The notes beneath the pieces are model-generated. The model was not told where the DNA came from and searched no databases. It saw only the letters and a program-made list of their open reading frames with translations. From Chlorophyllum brunneum (lineage: Eukaryota > Basidiomycota > Agaricomycetes > Agaricales > Agaricaceae), in contig OY756146.1 in NCBI GenBank assembly GCA_963576785.1, positions 1,612,001 to 1,676,000 of the forward strand: DNA of 64,000 nt, in the 5' to 3' direction. How positions within the stretch are numbered: the stretch's first letter is position 1; each line of letters begins with the position of its first letter. The position numbers and the translations under genes are program-made. Shown here in pieces: positions 45,446 through 62,608 of this stretch.

Positions 45446-48400
45446 TCAACGATTTCCAGAACCCAGACTGATACGGCATAACGGACACGTCTTGCTTCTG
45501 GCGAGCCACTGCCTCAAGCAATTTTCGTGAAACACGTGTTGACACGACGAGCCCATACTCGCATGCTGCCCCTCCTTGAACTGCGATATGCAAATTCCGC
45601 ACCCCTTTACAGACAGCCCAAATACACACATTTTCAACTTGACACGCCCATCCGATGTGACCTTCCTTCGTTGAACCTCCACGCGGCCGGTGAGTGACAC
45701 GTTTGGCTCATCAGTGGCGGAAGTCGTCCCCATGCTGACATCGTGGCTGGTTCGCGCTTCATCAGCAGGTCCTAAAAATTCTGAAATGAGTAACAACGTC
45801 TGACAGGTATGCACATTAAACGATTTGGTGGTGAAGACCCAGGATTAGAACCTGCACCCACCTCATAATCGGTGCCGCCGTCTCCATCAGTCAGTGCTGC
45901 CGCAAGTAAATCCAAATCTGTCACCTCTGACAGCCCGCTAATAGACGAAACGTTTCCGGATGAGAAAGAATGGGGGAGCGAGCGAACGGAGGGATCAGGC
46001 GTGTTCATTGACGAGTTGATGGGAGACAGTCTACGAGGAGTCATTTGCGCGGAATCTGGGTAGAGCTCGTCGTTTAGAGCCGTCCGCGATCCTCTGACGT
46101 CTGCCCCCGCGTCGTTATCAAGGTCGATCAGCAAACCCTCCGGGATACTAATATTCGGGCTACCAGGGGAATGCGACGTGTATGCTTCACGTCCAGCATA
46201 AATAGAATCTACAGCATTCCTCGGTGGCTGTGGGACTTGAGGTGGGCGAGGCAATGGCCTTCCGAGATAATGTCGACGACCAGCTGGCGATGAGGACGAC
46301 ATGGCGTTTTCGATAGAGTGAGGTTTGAAGGGAGAAGAGGGATGGAGAGGGGGGTTGTAACTTGGGGGCACAGCAATCATTGCTGTTGGAGTGTAATGCT
46401 TACAGATGTACCCAATATCAGTGGGCGTCTGCGTTGGTGTGTCTAAATTTTCGACTGCCTTCGGTGTCGGAACTGGTGATGGCTGTGCACCACCGCCCAA
46501 CACAACATCCCGTGCCGGCACAGGAGTAGTAGGCGACGAATTGATGGCCATCTTAGACGACAGGGAAGACGGCTGGGGGTTCCTCATCAAAGGTGGTGAT
46601 TGCGTCCTGTGAAAGGGGCTGGACGGAAGTGGTGTCTCAAGAGCTCGTTGTAAGTCGTGGCCACTCGCATCAAACACACCAGAATCATCTTCCCCTGAAT
46701 CCGCATATCCACTCATGCTCGAATTTTCCACCGACTGATCGTTTTGATTACGGGCAGGATCCATTCTTGTTCGAACAGTAGTCACCTGGGGCCCAGCACC
46801 AGGTGGATTGAAGGGGACAACGATTGAATTTGGTGTAGTCTTTGACCTGGGATGGCCTCCCTTCCGCGGTCCCCGTTTCAGGAACGGTTCATAAGCTTCT
46901 GCGACTTTCTTGTCACGCAATGATAACGGATGGGGCTCATTCAATGATGGCGTCGGAGTCTCCGATTGAGGAGGCGCCGAGTTCGGTTGCGGGACCATGG
47001 GAGACAAAATAGTGGGAGTAGGGGGAGCTCCATAGGTAAAGCTCAGACTTCGTGTTGGGGAAACCTCCGGGCTCAGCGACGGAGAAGGCTTATTTGGTGA
47101 GCGCATTATCATGGCTAAAAAACCGCGTCGTTCGTACTCAACCTGACGAACGCCTTCCTTCCCGACAATTTCCCAAGGATCGGACGAGTCGTTAGAGCTT
47201 TCCTCATACTCTTTTTGCCTCTCTTTTCCCTTTTCTTCCCCCTCGTTATTCTGAAATAACTTCTCGGATGACTTGACAATCTCCGGCTCGTGCGCCGTCA
47301 ACGTCAACGTCGAAGAGCCAAAAGGGAGACGAAGGACAGAGGAGGATGCAAGCGCAACCGTACTTCGGAAGAAAGGAGCAGATCGTGAGGCGGAATATGG
47401 CGAAACTCCAGGTGTTGGGTGAGCAGAAAAAGCTCGTTCTTGCGGAGCTTGATGCCTCAGTGGGAATAGTGTCCGAAGTGGTGACAGCGACAAGAACCTT
47501 TTCGTTGTCGACCTCAAGACGCTGGGCTCCGATACTTCATCCGATCCTGGGCCATCCTCCAATAAGTCCAACTGACTCGACAACTTGGTCCCCGTTCGTC
47601 CCTGTGACAACCCAGTCTCTGACGATGGAGAGACGCTGGTGTTGACATATAACGATGACCCCAGCGACGGGCTCGGAGACGGAGACGGAAATAAGATTCG
47701 TTGACGCCCTCTTGACCGACTTTGTTGGTTTCTCGATGGTCCGTGCGAATGAGCAGCCTCAGCAATTTCCAAAGAATCTTCAGACTCGGAAGCTAGAGAT
47801 GTTTCCGAAAGAAATCCTCGATTCATCGAGTGCTCACTTTCAGACAAGTCTACTTGCTGGTCGACGGACTGACGACCAGGCATCTCTGATGATGCAGGTG
47901 ATGATGAAGCCTCAGTACCCCCGCTGGGCGACTGTGTGAGCTCATCCATCGCCTCCTGGAACGACGGAGGAGGATAATCAGGAACGCCTGGAAGCACAAC
48001 AGTATCAATGTTGAGTTCATGAAAATCAATTCGAACCGGAAGCATATACCTTCGTCAATACCGTCCAAAATTCCTCGACCTGACCTCCCGGACCTTCCAC
48101 CTCGCTTCGGCCTCATGAAATTCCTAATATTCTTCGGGCCAATGTTGAATCTCGCATCCTCCTTCCGCCCCTCCCTTTCGCCATTGGACGGCGATCTATC
48201 AGGAGCTCTCATCGAGCGACTGCTAGTATTTGCCGCCGTCTCTGCTGCAATCAATCTCGCCTTGGACGGTGATGATCCCGACCCTGACCCTGATGCTGAA
48301 CTCGTCGAAGCATCAGGACGTTCCCGTTCCTGTGCTCGAATTGTGCTAGGATATGGAGAGATACGAGCTGCGTCCGCAATTCTGTACGGCGACATAGCTG

Positions 48401-48509
48401 AACGAAACGAGTTTTCAGTGAGAGAGGACGCTGTTTTGGTAGAACATGCGTGGGCCACGATCCTGCGGCGTTGTCGACCTGCTTTACCTTTATTTGGCTT
48501 GTCACTCAT
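45446..48509 (-). CDS. Large disordered RING-H2 finger protein (putative E3 ubiquitin ligase)
   Basis: The gene starts at ATG 48509 (MSDKPNKGKAGRQRRRIVAHA). A 5' intron of about 60 bp (donor GTATAT, acceptor CCAG before GCGTTCC) joins to a very long second exon. The product is dominated by Ser/Pro/Glu-rich low-complexity sequence of roughly 750 residues with a short ordered patch (KVAEAYEPFLKRG). The C-terminal exon, entered by a short intron near 45780-45860, ends in a RING-H2 finger: CGICISQF … SSCQHVFHENCL … CPLCR. All eight zinc-ligand positions (C3H2C3) can be seen. RING-H2 domains recruit E2 enzymes, including the Ubc4 type, so ubiquitin ligase activity is likely but substrates are unknown. 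I do not recognise an orthologue by name. Confidence 0.88.
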
Positions 48510-48859
48510 TTACACTTGCCTGCACATGCCGAATCTCCGTTAAATGAGGGTGTGGTGGTGGTTGCATAGATTTCGAGATCGGCCCCTTCCACCCTTTGTC
48601 GGACCTTTGACATTAATAGATCCCCGTGGGCTGAGCATAATTATGGAGGTTGAGCAATGCCTCCGGATTCAAATAGAACGGGCATAGCGATACCATAATA
48701 GTAATGCTTAGCCTATCACCTACTAACACACTCTTTGGTTACGATTTTCATTCAAGAAATACAGATGTTCAAGAGCTTCAAGCTGTGCTAAATCCAGGGG
48801 GCACGAAGAGAACCCGGGTCCCACAGAGCCCGCGTAGCATGATTACAGTATATACGCGA

Positions 48860-51800
48860 TCAGCCCAAGGCGCCATTCCCGTTACAATAATCGACATTTC
48901 CTCTCGCTGGATTCCCTGCCCACTATTTCAATGACATCATCAGAATTACTGACCAAATGTACCCAGGGTCGCGTGCCACTTACCGTTGGGAATGGCCTCT
49001 CAACACCTGAAGCACCAAAGACGGCGAAAGATAAGACGAAAATCATGACTTGAGCACCTCCGTCCAATGCTCCCCCAAGGATATAATTATATTTTTTGTA
49101 CCACGCGGGATGGTATTTTCTCAACCATAGCTGGGACACGAGGCCAACGATAATGGAAGAGGTGATCGTGGAGGTTACGCCGACTGACATCTACGCGGAG
49201 TACTTGATGCACAGATCAGACTTCCGATAAACTCCACTGAAGTCATCTCAGAGACGTACCATATAGATAATGGGGAGCATAATCGTGTCGACCTGAACAG
49301 GCCCAATTTTTGGCCAGCGCTGCGGTATCCTGTTAGCGCCGGGTTTGAAACAGCGTTTCGTGTCATTAAACGCTTTTCTACCTTCCAGATGAGCCATTGG
49401 AGGAAAGTTGGTACCATTCCGATTACCAAACTCAATGGGATGATGAAATAGGGTCCGCCTCGCCCATACAACTCCTTTGCAAGTGACCAAGTAACGGCGG
49501 CACTATTCAAGGTTTGGGTCACTTGGCCGCTCCAAACGTTTGTTCCGGTCGGACTGAGTAACACTTCCCGTTGTGCTGTCACGACGGAGATCATAACTAC
49601 TGTACTTAAGTCAGTCCCTTGCGATCCCCCAGATTCGCGCGACCGAGTGCTGACCGTAGTTAACCACGGCACCTGTTCTCGTTTTTCAGAAAACCTGGAA
49701 ACGTGTTGCATGATCCAAGACTCACCAAGAATGGTCCCCCAAACCTGAGTTAGGAACATGACGCGAGGTGGTATCTTGAGGTATTGACCCATCTTCAAGT
49801 CACCGGCCAAGCCGATAGATGTGGATACGACGTCGTGACTCCACATCGAAAACTATGGGATTTCAGTTGCTTGACGGATGAGGAACTCGCTTATCACTGA
49901 CATAGAGGTTCGCCACTGGTCGACCTGGATTAACAGCTCCTGCAACCATCTTCATGAGCTGGTTGGTAGCAATACCGTTTCCCATTCTGGCGTATAACAG
50001 AGTAGAGAAGGGCTGATACACCAATCAACCGATGTTCTAGATTCAGGGCACGAAACATTACCGTTACGAAGGTACCGAGTAACAAAGCAATGAGGTACGA
50101 CCACCAAGGAAGGGTGGTCTGACCCTTCAGCACGACAATTAGCCCTGGAGGACTATGAGATCTTATTCAACGTTAAAGCACCCTGACACTAACCGGCAAG
50201 GAAAGACAGTACGAGGAGAATAACATACCACCACCAGGGCGCCTCCCTATACTTTTTCATCGCCTGTCGTGGGGACTAAATATCTCTGTCATTAACGTCA
50301 CCTAGTGGATATTTCACCTGGTAATGGGGATCCGGCTGAGTCCTCTTGTAAGCAAATACGAACGACTCCTTAGCATATCCTCCCAAGAAGAAAATGCAGT
50401 GAGCAATTAAACCACCGATCTACAGAATATTAGTGATAGCAGTATCTTCGACACCGGGTACATACAGAAAGGTTTTGAACCAGGTTACTCCATGCGTTCG
50501 ATCCTGTGAGAAACGGTAACCCAACTTCTTCAAGAGCAGTAGTGTTCAACTGAAACGTTGAGCCGAAGACAGCGGATTGTTCGTAAAGGGAGCCATTTGA
50601 AGAGAATATCGACGCTGATAACATTGGGAAAGCCAATGACTGTATCGGTGCTCCTTTTCAAGCGGGGATCTATTAGGAGAAATCAGGAAACAGACCCACG
50701 TTCCATGCGTTACTGTAATAGATACTCATGATGACAATATAGCAGAAGAAATAGCCTATCCACGAGTTTGCTAATTGCATCATGAGTGCTTTCATACTCA
50801 TCCACTGCTGTGGATATAAGTACCTTGTTGAATGAGTGGCAAGCTCATGAACCTAAAATTACCGCTCGGATGGTAAGCAGCAGAACAAAATAGGGGCAGA
50901 CTCAGAAACCTACGTTGATCCAATATACTGCCAATCGAATGACATACTCAAAAGACCTAGACCCTCGTTACCGTCCGTTCCTCCGAAGAGATTTGTGAAC
51001 AGGTCGATAACCTTCTGTGAAGAATGCTGCGATGCCAGACAAAAGACATTGACACCATTAAGCAGCCGCAAGATATACGATGGCAGAACTTCATAGAAAA
51101 ACATTCCTGTGAAGGCTGTCCAAAAAAGTTTGACACGTTTCCCATTCGCTGCTGTATCAAAGTGTAGAGCTGGGCTCTCCCTGTTAGACACATGATTAGA
51201 ACAAAGAAAAATCTTACCTTGGAAAACGGAGACTGTAGGTAAATTCTATGTTGCAGCTTCGATATGATCATCTAGAAAAATGAACTAGGAACACTCACAA
51301 ACCAATAAACCATCTCTGAGGGGTATACAGTTAACGGACGAAGAAGGCCAACTAAACCATACCTGATAGGACCCTCGTCAGTTATTATCAATTCTCAAAA
51401 ACCTAATCCAAACCTTACCCAAAACAAGCTGTCGAGAATGTAGCAAGCACAGCAGTCGTAGCCTCCACATGAGTATCATAATAAAGCTGAACCCCAAATG
51501 AGTAACAATCATAGACTCCGTAAAACACAAGGGTTAGCTCGGCTCACTCTTTGAACCGCAAAATTCAGAACCGCGGTGCTTCCAGCCGCCGCGGTCGACG
51601 AAACGAGTGAAGCGACAACATGCTAAGTAGAACAAAATGTCCATACGTACATTAGCCATCGGACTCTAAAAATAGATGTGGCACTTTCACTTACCTCCTT
51701 CAACGAAAAAGGTCCAGGATTCACGAACTCGATAATAGGCCCCAAAAATTTCAATCGAGTCCCGGAAAACCTCGCTTTGGTTGGGAACAAATTGGCCCAT

Positions 51801-52287
51801 GCGGTCCCAGCAGTATAAGTCAACAAAAGCAAGAATACAGTCGACACCGTCATCTGCACTGGTTTGAATAGATAAATCTTATAACCCCCAAAAATCATGA
51901 GAATCCAAATCATCAATCATCTCATATATAGTATCTCACCTGACGCAGAGCAGCACCTAAGCCAGCAAAGACAGTCCCAATCGTTAACGATCTGAATGTC
52001 AACGCAGCCTCTCCATCATCCCTAAGATCCACAACATATCTAGATACATCTCTCCCAGTTGTGATTACCGGTTCACCGTTTAACATATATACTTCCTCAT
52101 CAACACTACCTCTGATGAACGAACTTTCCGATATGGAAGTCTTCTCATCAACCTTGGTCTCAATTACCACTTTCTCATCTACCTTCTTGGTACTACTATG
52201 ATCATCGCCATCGATAGGAGAATCAGGGGATTGCGGTTCGTCCATCCGTGGGGCATTAGCCCTCCTCGAGAATCTGTCCCACAACAT
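48860..52287 (-). CDS. OPT-family oligopeptide transporter
   Basis: OPT proteins are proton-coupled plasma-membrane importers of small peptides, glutathione or metal chelates. The gene begins at ATG 52287 (MLWDRFSRRANAPRMDEPQS) with an acidic cytosolic head rich in Lys/Glu/Asp, then GEAALTFRSLTIGTVFAGLGAALRQ, the first membrane helix. AWANLFPTKARFSG, FVNPGPFSLKEHVVASLVSSTAAAG (the NPG…KEH signature of fungal OPTs), FDWQYIGS, many further helices and a final WAGNPARGNVDYCNGNG tail with the usual CxxNG-like end are present. The coding part is split by a dozen or more short introns that I did not place individually. It looks complete, with no internal break noticed. Substrate cannot be told from the sequence. 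Confidence 0.92.
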
Positions 52288-52382
52288 ATATGGTCCAGAA
52301 TCTCTGCAGTGACGGTCGACGATAAGTTAAGGAAGCACAGCAGAGGAGGGAGGGAAGGAAAACGGGAAACTTCAACTCTCGC

Positions 52383-52393
52383 ACTATATAAAA
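52383..52393. promoter_or_regulatory. TATA-like box near the OPT start
   Basis: ACTATATAAAA lies about 98 bp upstream of the OPT ATG on the minus strand. The better consensus (TATATAAAA) reads on the plus strand, where no gene follows, so orientation and use are uncertain. Confidence 0.35.
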
Positions 52394-53428
52394 CCATCCA
52401 CTACCCATGACCTAGACTGTAAAGGATCAGAACCAAAAGCATCTTTCAACCATACGTCAACTCACTTTATCGCATTTGGCTCCCACTCAACCAAGAGCTA
52501 CACGCGACCACATGCCTCCATCCATATAAGTCCAACCACTTGGATCTATGCTTGCATGCTTCTCCCTCTATACGTCCAGTGATAACTCACCAGGTGTCTT
52601 GATGCACCAGTTTAAGCTCTACGAGTCTATCAATCACCTTCACGCACCCAACTCAATCTCCGGTACATCGTGGTTCATACTTCACGATTTCGCATGACCT
52701 TCAAGGCGTGGTTCACCTACTATGACGCCTCTAGACCCATACTTACTAAACGTGGCGAAAACGCTTTTACTTCGGCGCGGGACTTGTATACAAAAATGAA
52801 GTGAGAAAAAAAAAAAGGTTCTGAATAAGTACAGAGTAAGAAAGCTTACTTCGGGAAACACCCTATTTGCCTTCTCCTTCCCTATCCCAACCTGAGCCAG
52901 TCCCCCTTTCATTTCCCCTCACCTACATGCCACGCCACTCTAACAATTTCATCTACACCATCCGATATTCAAGCTTCATCGCCCCAACAACGACACATAT
53001 GGTTTTCGGTCAGAGAAGAACATCATTATCCTTATTCACCATACCTATATTTAACTCTCAGTATGCCAAGCGCTCGTCCAATGACCTGCCGACCTGTCAG
53101 ACGGATCCCTGAGTAAAGTTCACTGTTTGACTTGTTGAACACGAGAACGCAATCGCGCAATTTGTCATGTGCGGCACATCTTCACATTCGTGTGAGAGAA
53201 GGATCTGCTGCTACACGCCAAGGGAAAGGAAGATGGGGAACTGGAATCTCAGGTATGAGTGGAAGGAAACCAGGTCCTGCACATTCCGGGTTTCAGCTTG
53301 GAAGGAACAAAAGAGAGAAAAAAGTGATAGCATTTTGTTGCAATAAAAGTAAAACATGATACTATACCAAAAGTCGAAAGAAAAAAGAAAACCTCAACCG
53401 AAACGTCCCGCGAAGTTCCTCTCCAGCT
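52394..53428. other. Intergenic between Sec23 3' end and OPT promoter
   Basis: About 1 kb of Pro/Thr-poor noncoding sequence holds an A-run near 52808. ORFs here are short and unsupported. It should hold the OPT promoter and the Sec23 terminator. Confidence 0.45.
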
Positions 53429-56912
<3,484 letters not shown>

Positions 56913-57620
56913 ATGTCCATCCCCACCATCTCTCCCACCACACCCACCCCCGACAAGCAGCTCGAGCCTCTGCAGGACCTCAAAATAAAGGGTTTTGGCT
57001 CCTGGTGCGCCCTCCATCCCCCTTCCCTTCCCACCGTCTACTTACCTCTCTCTCTCTCCTCCAGCCAAGACACCCCCTCGTCCAAGACTGCCTCACTGCC
57101 CACTCCAGGCGGGGTCCCCGTCCCTCTCGCAAACAGCGCAGACCTAATGGATGCGTCTCTAGGGTATGTTGATGCCGAAGGACGCATCTCCTGCTAACCT
57201 CACACGCTCCACAGCGACAACGACGACGATGAATGGCCCCTCATCGCTCCTGGAGCTCCTCTCCTCAAGGATCTCGACTCCTTCACTGAGGGGACCGGCG
57301 CTGGCAGCTTTGACTCCATCCCCGCTGCCGAGACCGACGAGCGCGGCAACCCCATCTACCGACTCTCCGAAGCTCGCCTCTCATTGGTCTCGGAGCCGCG
57401 AGACAAAGACGCCTACGTCCTCCAATGGCTGAGAACCCTCCCAACCTCACACGCACAGGCCCCTTCCACCTCCCTCTTCAGCTTCTATGATCTCCTCGAG
57501 TCCGCTCCCACACTCAAGCGACCCCGATCCATGACCGAGTACGATGAATATAGACCGCGCCGCCCCCGTACCCGTTCCTGCCCATCCTCAAGGCGCAGCA
57601 ACTCTATGGCACCAGACTAA
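56913..57620 (+). CDS. Small acidic Ser/Pro-rich protein, unknown function
   Basis: Three exons (56913-57004, 57065-57163, 57215-57620) give 597 nt, 198 aa. I do not recognise a named family. The chain MSIPTISPTTPTPDKQLEPLQDLK continues with QDTPSSKTASLPTPGGVPVPLA. An acidic patch (DNDDDEWPLIAPGAPLLKDLDSFTEG) follows, then AETDERGNPIYRLSEARLSL, DAYVLQWLRTLPTS and SLFSFYDLLESAPTLKRPRSMTEYDEYRPRRPR with a basic tail that could be a nuclear signal. Introns are 60 and 51 bp with clear acceptors; the second has a CTAAC branch point. The spliced reading keeps one frame without stops, which supports the model. The start was chosen because the upstream sequence is a pyrimidine leader. Confidence 0.75.
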
Positions 57621-60600
57621 CCACGGCCCCCAAGTTTCTCACACACACATCCTTACCCCATGTTTTACCAAAACTGGCTATTAATCGACGAAGGACAACG
57701 GATTATCGGGATACCCATACAATTCTTTCTTCTTCCTGTCTCGTCGCAATCACCAACTCAACCATCATCTCATCGGGCGGAACAAATACACACACGTATC
57801 TTTCCCCACCGCGGGTCCCCTAGTCCTGCAAAAAACAGGCGGGGGTCGGGTTATGACTCATCCCTCTTACCGCATACCTGCCTTCCTAGATTGGCTCCAC
57901 TTCGCCCTGGACCTTGCGGAGGTATGGTCTGGATAGAACCTGTTCTGATTTCTTTTTCTATCTTCTCTCAATCTACGTATCTATGTGATGTGGCTTGGTT
58001 TGTCCCCGCTTTGCGCACCGCACGTGGGACGATCCCACCACCCCACTCTCTCACTTCCACAACACATCTATGCTCCTCTTTCTTATGCTCGATGTTGCTG
58101 TTGTTCTACCTAATATCTTGGATCACACGAACTTGCACCGCTTGGAGATTGTTAATGACTCTGCTGTTAATCAACCCACATGATTTCGTAGACGTCTTCG
58201 GCTTTCTTCAACTCGTCCATTTTCTCTTTTTCAACTCTTGTCGTAATGCTGTTTTGGCGTCGGGGCCGTTACGGTTTGCTTCACCCAGTGGTCATTTCAT
58301 TTAAACATCTTTCCCCCGATCGATCGACCTTGACGCCTATTCCCCCGCAGTTCCCATACCGTATATGACACTTTACCCCTTTGCCCCTTTCCAAATTTAT
58401 TCCCCCACCCCGTTTTGAATAACCCTGTACCCTTTGTTTTGTACACCCCTGTTCGCCTTCTGTTCGCCTTCTTCCATTGTAGTTGTTACCTTCGTAAATG
58501 TGTACGTACTCGACCAGGTCTGTATACGTCTTGTATGTTGTTCGTCCATACATATCCGTGTACTCGTACAACATCTTCAATTACTTTTTTCGATACTTCC
58601 CTGCGTGTATAAGAGTGAAGAGAAGATGACATCACGTCAAATCGGTTTTCGAATTGAAAGGAAGTCTGCCCGTTCTTCACAAAAGAGATGATTAGCCTAT
58701 GATCACAAACGAGTACCCGCCGGATCGCTGAGAAATCACGTTTTCACAGAAATACGCAACCGAGTCATTTCCTAGGATGACAGTGACTTTCCCACAGAAC
58801 TCCCTCTCTTCATGTTCTGTGTTACAAAAGTCACGCCGAGGTAGACCTCCGGTTTTCCGGAGCAGGACGAGCGAGGTTGCGTGCGAAAAAAAAAACGACC
58901 TTCTTTCGAGTGTGTACACGCGTCATTGAGTTTGCCCTACCAAGTAGTTATTCGAAAATCTTCGATTGTTGTAGAAGGTTTTGGAATGAAAGGAATATAT
59001 AGAATGTGATGAATAGATTGGAACACGTATACCCCAAACGTGGCTTTTGGAGATCCGGACCAAAATGCTCCCCCCTTGATGTCTCTCTTTAAAGTTGTTG
59101 CTTAGTGAGGTACAAGTGCTGAGGGGTTTTTTAACTTGACCGAGGACGTTTTGTTTATTCTTCTCGTGTGTTGGGGTTTGAGCATGTACTTGGGTTATGA
59201 TGTAGATGTATCTCCGCTTCGAGGAATCCCCAAGCTCTCCCCCCCACACAAACCTTTGTATTCCCGGACTCATATCGGTCAAATTCCCAGCTTCGCACTA
59301 ACAACAATCCTGAAAACACGGACTGCGTGTTCGTTTGCCTTTGTTCTCCCAACGTTCTTTGATGCTGATTGTAATGACAGATACGTGATAAATATGTGCC
59401 CTGATGACATACACACACATACCCTGTGTTCCGATTTTGATATCTCCGTAATCAAGGAGTTAGCTCTTTACTTGGAACCTGTCCGGGTCTACTTTGAAGA
59501 TATGTCTGCGGAGCCTTGATGCGTACACTTATGAATCTCTTGAAGTGGGAGCCGATTATTCGTTTACTTCCTGATGGCCGATATGTCACTTAGGGAGGAG
59601 GCAGCGTGCCGTACCCTGTAGATCTGACATTTATCTTATACTGGTTTTAAGACAAGTATAAGGGCAACACAAGTACCTTTCAGCCACGCATAAAAAACCT
59701 ATGTGATAAAAACTGTTACCCAATTATCTTATCTTAATGTAGAACCGACCAAGCTCAACATAACCACAACCCAAATAGATACATACTTAAGAACTTTGTG
59801 AAACGAAATAACAAGAACATCAACATCAACAATGGGAGGTCCAGGAGAAGTGCTTGCTGGAGCTTGATTAGATTGGAGAGAACAAGGCACAGAATTCGAC
59901 GCGAGATTCATTACTTGCAGGATCAGGCGCCCGTTGGATGCACATATGACCGCGGCTTTTCGGCTACGACGTTTTAGAATAACTCAGGCTGGAAAATGGT
60001 ATTTATCTGATCTGATTGTCTTCTTATTTCAACCGGTCAAGACAATGATGGTGATTCCCGAGGCCTCGAAATCTGAAATCAAGTGTACCCAGATGATTAT
60101 TGAAGCTTCGACCCCAATTGATCGCCGTTCGGTTATTTCACTATTCGATGTTCTCCTTACTGAATAATGGGACCAGTTGCGCAAGAAAAAAGAAAAGTAG
60201 AGCAATAAGTGATACGTCTTTTTATGGTGAATGATTCTTAATAATGTGGTGACCCTTATCGCCTTGTCGACTTACGGTATATTCGTTCGGGTTTGGACTA
60301 AGGGATCACATTCGGGTTCCGGGAGCTCGGAGAGTCCAATCAACTCTTTCATTGGGCTTGAGATGCCCAAACATCCGAAAAGTGATGTTCTGGGGGTGGA
60401 GCTTGGATACTTTCCGGGGAACAGTGCGAGTCGGCGCGCCTCGGTTAGGCTGCGCTTAAGCACTGCGTCCTTTGTCGACAAGAGAAAATGATACAGTGGC
60501 TACGCAAATCTGATTGTTCGTGAACTACTCGGCGCGATGTTCCACACTCGACACTTATTGTAACCGTGATATCACATCTCGCGTTTTAGAAAGGCTCTTC

Positions 60601-62608
60601 TAAGCATGAGGTATGATGTATCATATCTTTGGGGTTCAAGCACATGGTCCCCGTCGCATTGGGGGAATCTCCCGAAAGGCCTTACAAACACCACCGGTAG
60701 TCGCCTCGAGCAAGTGGAAGACGGTGGCGCGCAACCCCTGCGGATTTGGGCTATAAATAGCCATATGAGCTCCCCGATTCGAGGTTATTGGTCTACGGAA
60801 CCCAAGCGTCTATCTCATTCTCGGTGACGATCAATAGCCGGTTTCCGGCTCATTATGGAACAAAGACAAGGGGCCTATCATCACGAAGATAGCCATGAGT
60901 CTTACCCGTCCACCACACCACGCTCACTACCGAAACGTCGGAACAGAGGACCAAAGCTTGCTTCGACGTCATAGTACAGTTTCTCGGCATTTCAGAAGTT
61001 GCTTGAGGTGGTATTCGTTATTTCACACGTATAAGGGAGTTTCAAAAAGTGGTGCCACCTTGTGTCAGGGTCCTGTAATGGAAGTCTGCGTAAATCGTCT
61101 GATTATTGAATATTGAATTGTCGACGAGGTCTCTCCCTCACGTGCGATTGGGGCTCTCGCCCGTAGCACTGGCGCTGCGTAGACGCAGTAACGTATCCCG
61201 TGAACGACCACCTCCACGATCCGCTCCTACTTGTGGTCTATGCTACAATAAAATATGTTGGCTCTGTAATCAGATGGCCAAACACCGAGCAAAAGTAACT
61301 TGATCCCGTCTCTTTCCCGACGTGTTTCAACACCCCAGTGTCCCACGAATCTGCGACTCGGACGGGGTTCTTATACGGCCTGAAGCCGGGTACACATAGC
61401 ACATGCTGAAACTAAGAGGACACACCTATCGCATTAAACACTCTTCATATTAGGTATCGGTAGGTGATTGCATTTGGACAGAAAGGGTCCAGAAATCGTG
61501 TTAACGGCTGCGTGATATTGAATTGAAACAACGGCGCCGCGCCAGATTCGTGGAATACGCATAACATCACGGTGATCGGGCTGGGTATAAGAATACCCCG
61601 CACATTGGCTCCTGGTTCCTAGACCCAACTATCTATCAAAGGGATAACTCATTGCAGAATCGCCAGTCATCGCTCTCCACCAAAGCCCATAACACAATTA
61701 TACCATACCGATCTTAGCAGTGCCCGCACACAATACAGTAAGATGATGCTGCGTTATCCTGGCCGCTACGGGTAGGTCCGCTCTCGATTCCCGCCACCTG
61801 TCAGAGATAGCGATAGCTTCATAGGTTGGTTCAGCCATGAGATTGGACTGCTGTCATCGGCGAGACTGGCGGTGTGCCCGTTGTATCTGAGTTGAAACCA
61901 GTGAGCTAGTAGGCAGGGGACTCATGGTGAGTCCACACTGCCACTTCAGATGTCACACCCAAAATAGTAGTAACTGCCAAGCTTCGTTTAACCCCAAAAG
62001 GAGTACTATTCCTATTTTCCTATCCCCTCTCTTGGGTCCTTCATTGTGTGAATAGTTATGAGCTCTCGCAGCGCATGGGTATTTCATTCCACAGTGTGAG
62101 GGGAACCTGTAAGATGGTAATTCCCACTCGAGTACAGCCTGTTTCATGGTGTCCTGTGTTTTTGAGGCTTCATGTAATGTACAGACATCGTCACTTGATT
62201 GATCTTATCATGACTGTCCCTGACAATTTTATAAATAGCTACCTATAAATAGCACATCGATCGTGTTTAGATCGCGCGACCCTTTTACCAATTTCCAAAG
62301 CTGGCTATGGTATATGTTTGCTCCTCAACCTTCAATGCAGTATCATCGTCTTGCACGACTCAGTCGGTTAAGCCCGAGCTGTTCACCCTTTAACGTCTGG
62401 TCGTCTCACGGCGGTGAAGGGGGGCCGAGTATTGGGGGAACCGGAAATAGTACAAAAATTAGTACAATGCCAAAATACCATTCACAAGAGATTCGCAGAC
62501 ACGATAGCAAGGGGTAACTAAAAGGGATAGGGAAAAATTAGGGTAGAAAGCTCCTCTTCAGGGGTTAGATTGGAAGTGGGTCAAGGCTTATCCGGATGTG
62601 TTGCTAAA
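57621..62608. other. Five-kilobase stretch without a supported gene
   Basis: The left part is likely the 3' untranslated region of the previous gene and T-rich sequence. Across the rest I find only short ORFs on both strands, none with a recognised motif. Reads such as 60231-60491 (+) and 61434-61628 (-) look protein-like for 60-80 codons, but they have no start context, no splice partners and no family. No LTR, terminal repeat, tRNA or rRNA was seen. Confidence 0.45.

Noticed and set aside
48019..48543. Plus-strand 174-codon ORF
   Set aside because: It is antisense to the first exon of the RING-H2 gene and has no motif of its own.
60606..60827. Plus-strand ORF in the gene-free island
   Set aside because: It is only 73 codons, with no motif, no splice partner and no promoter signal.
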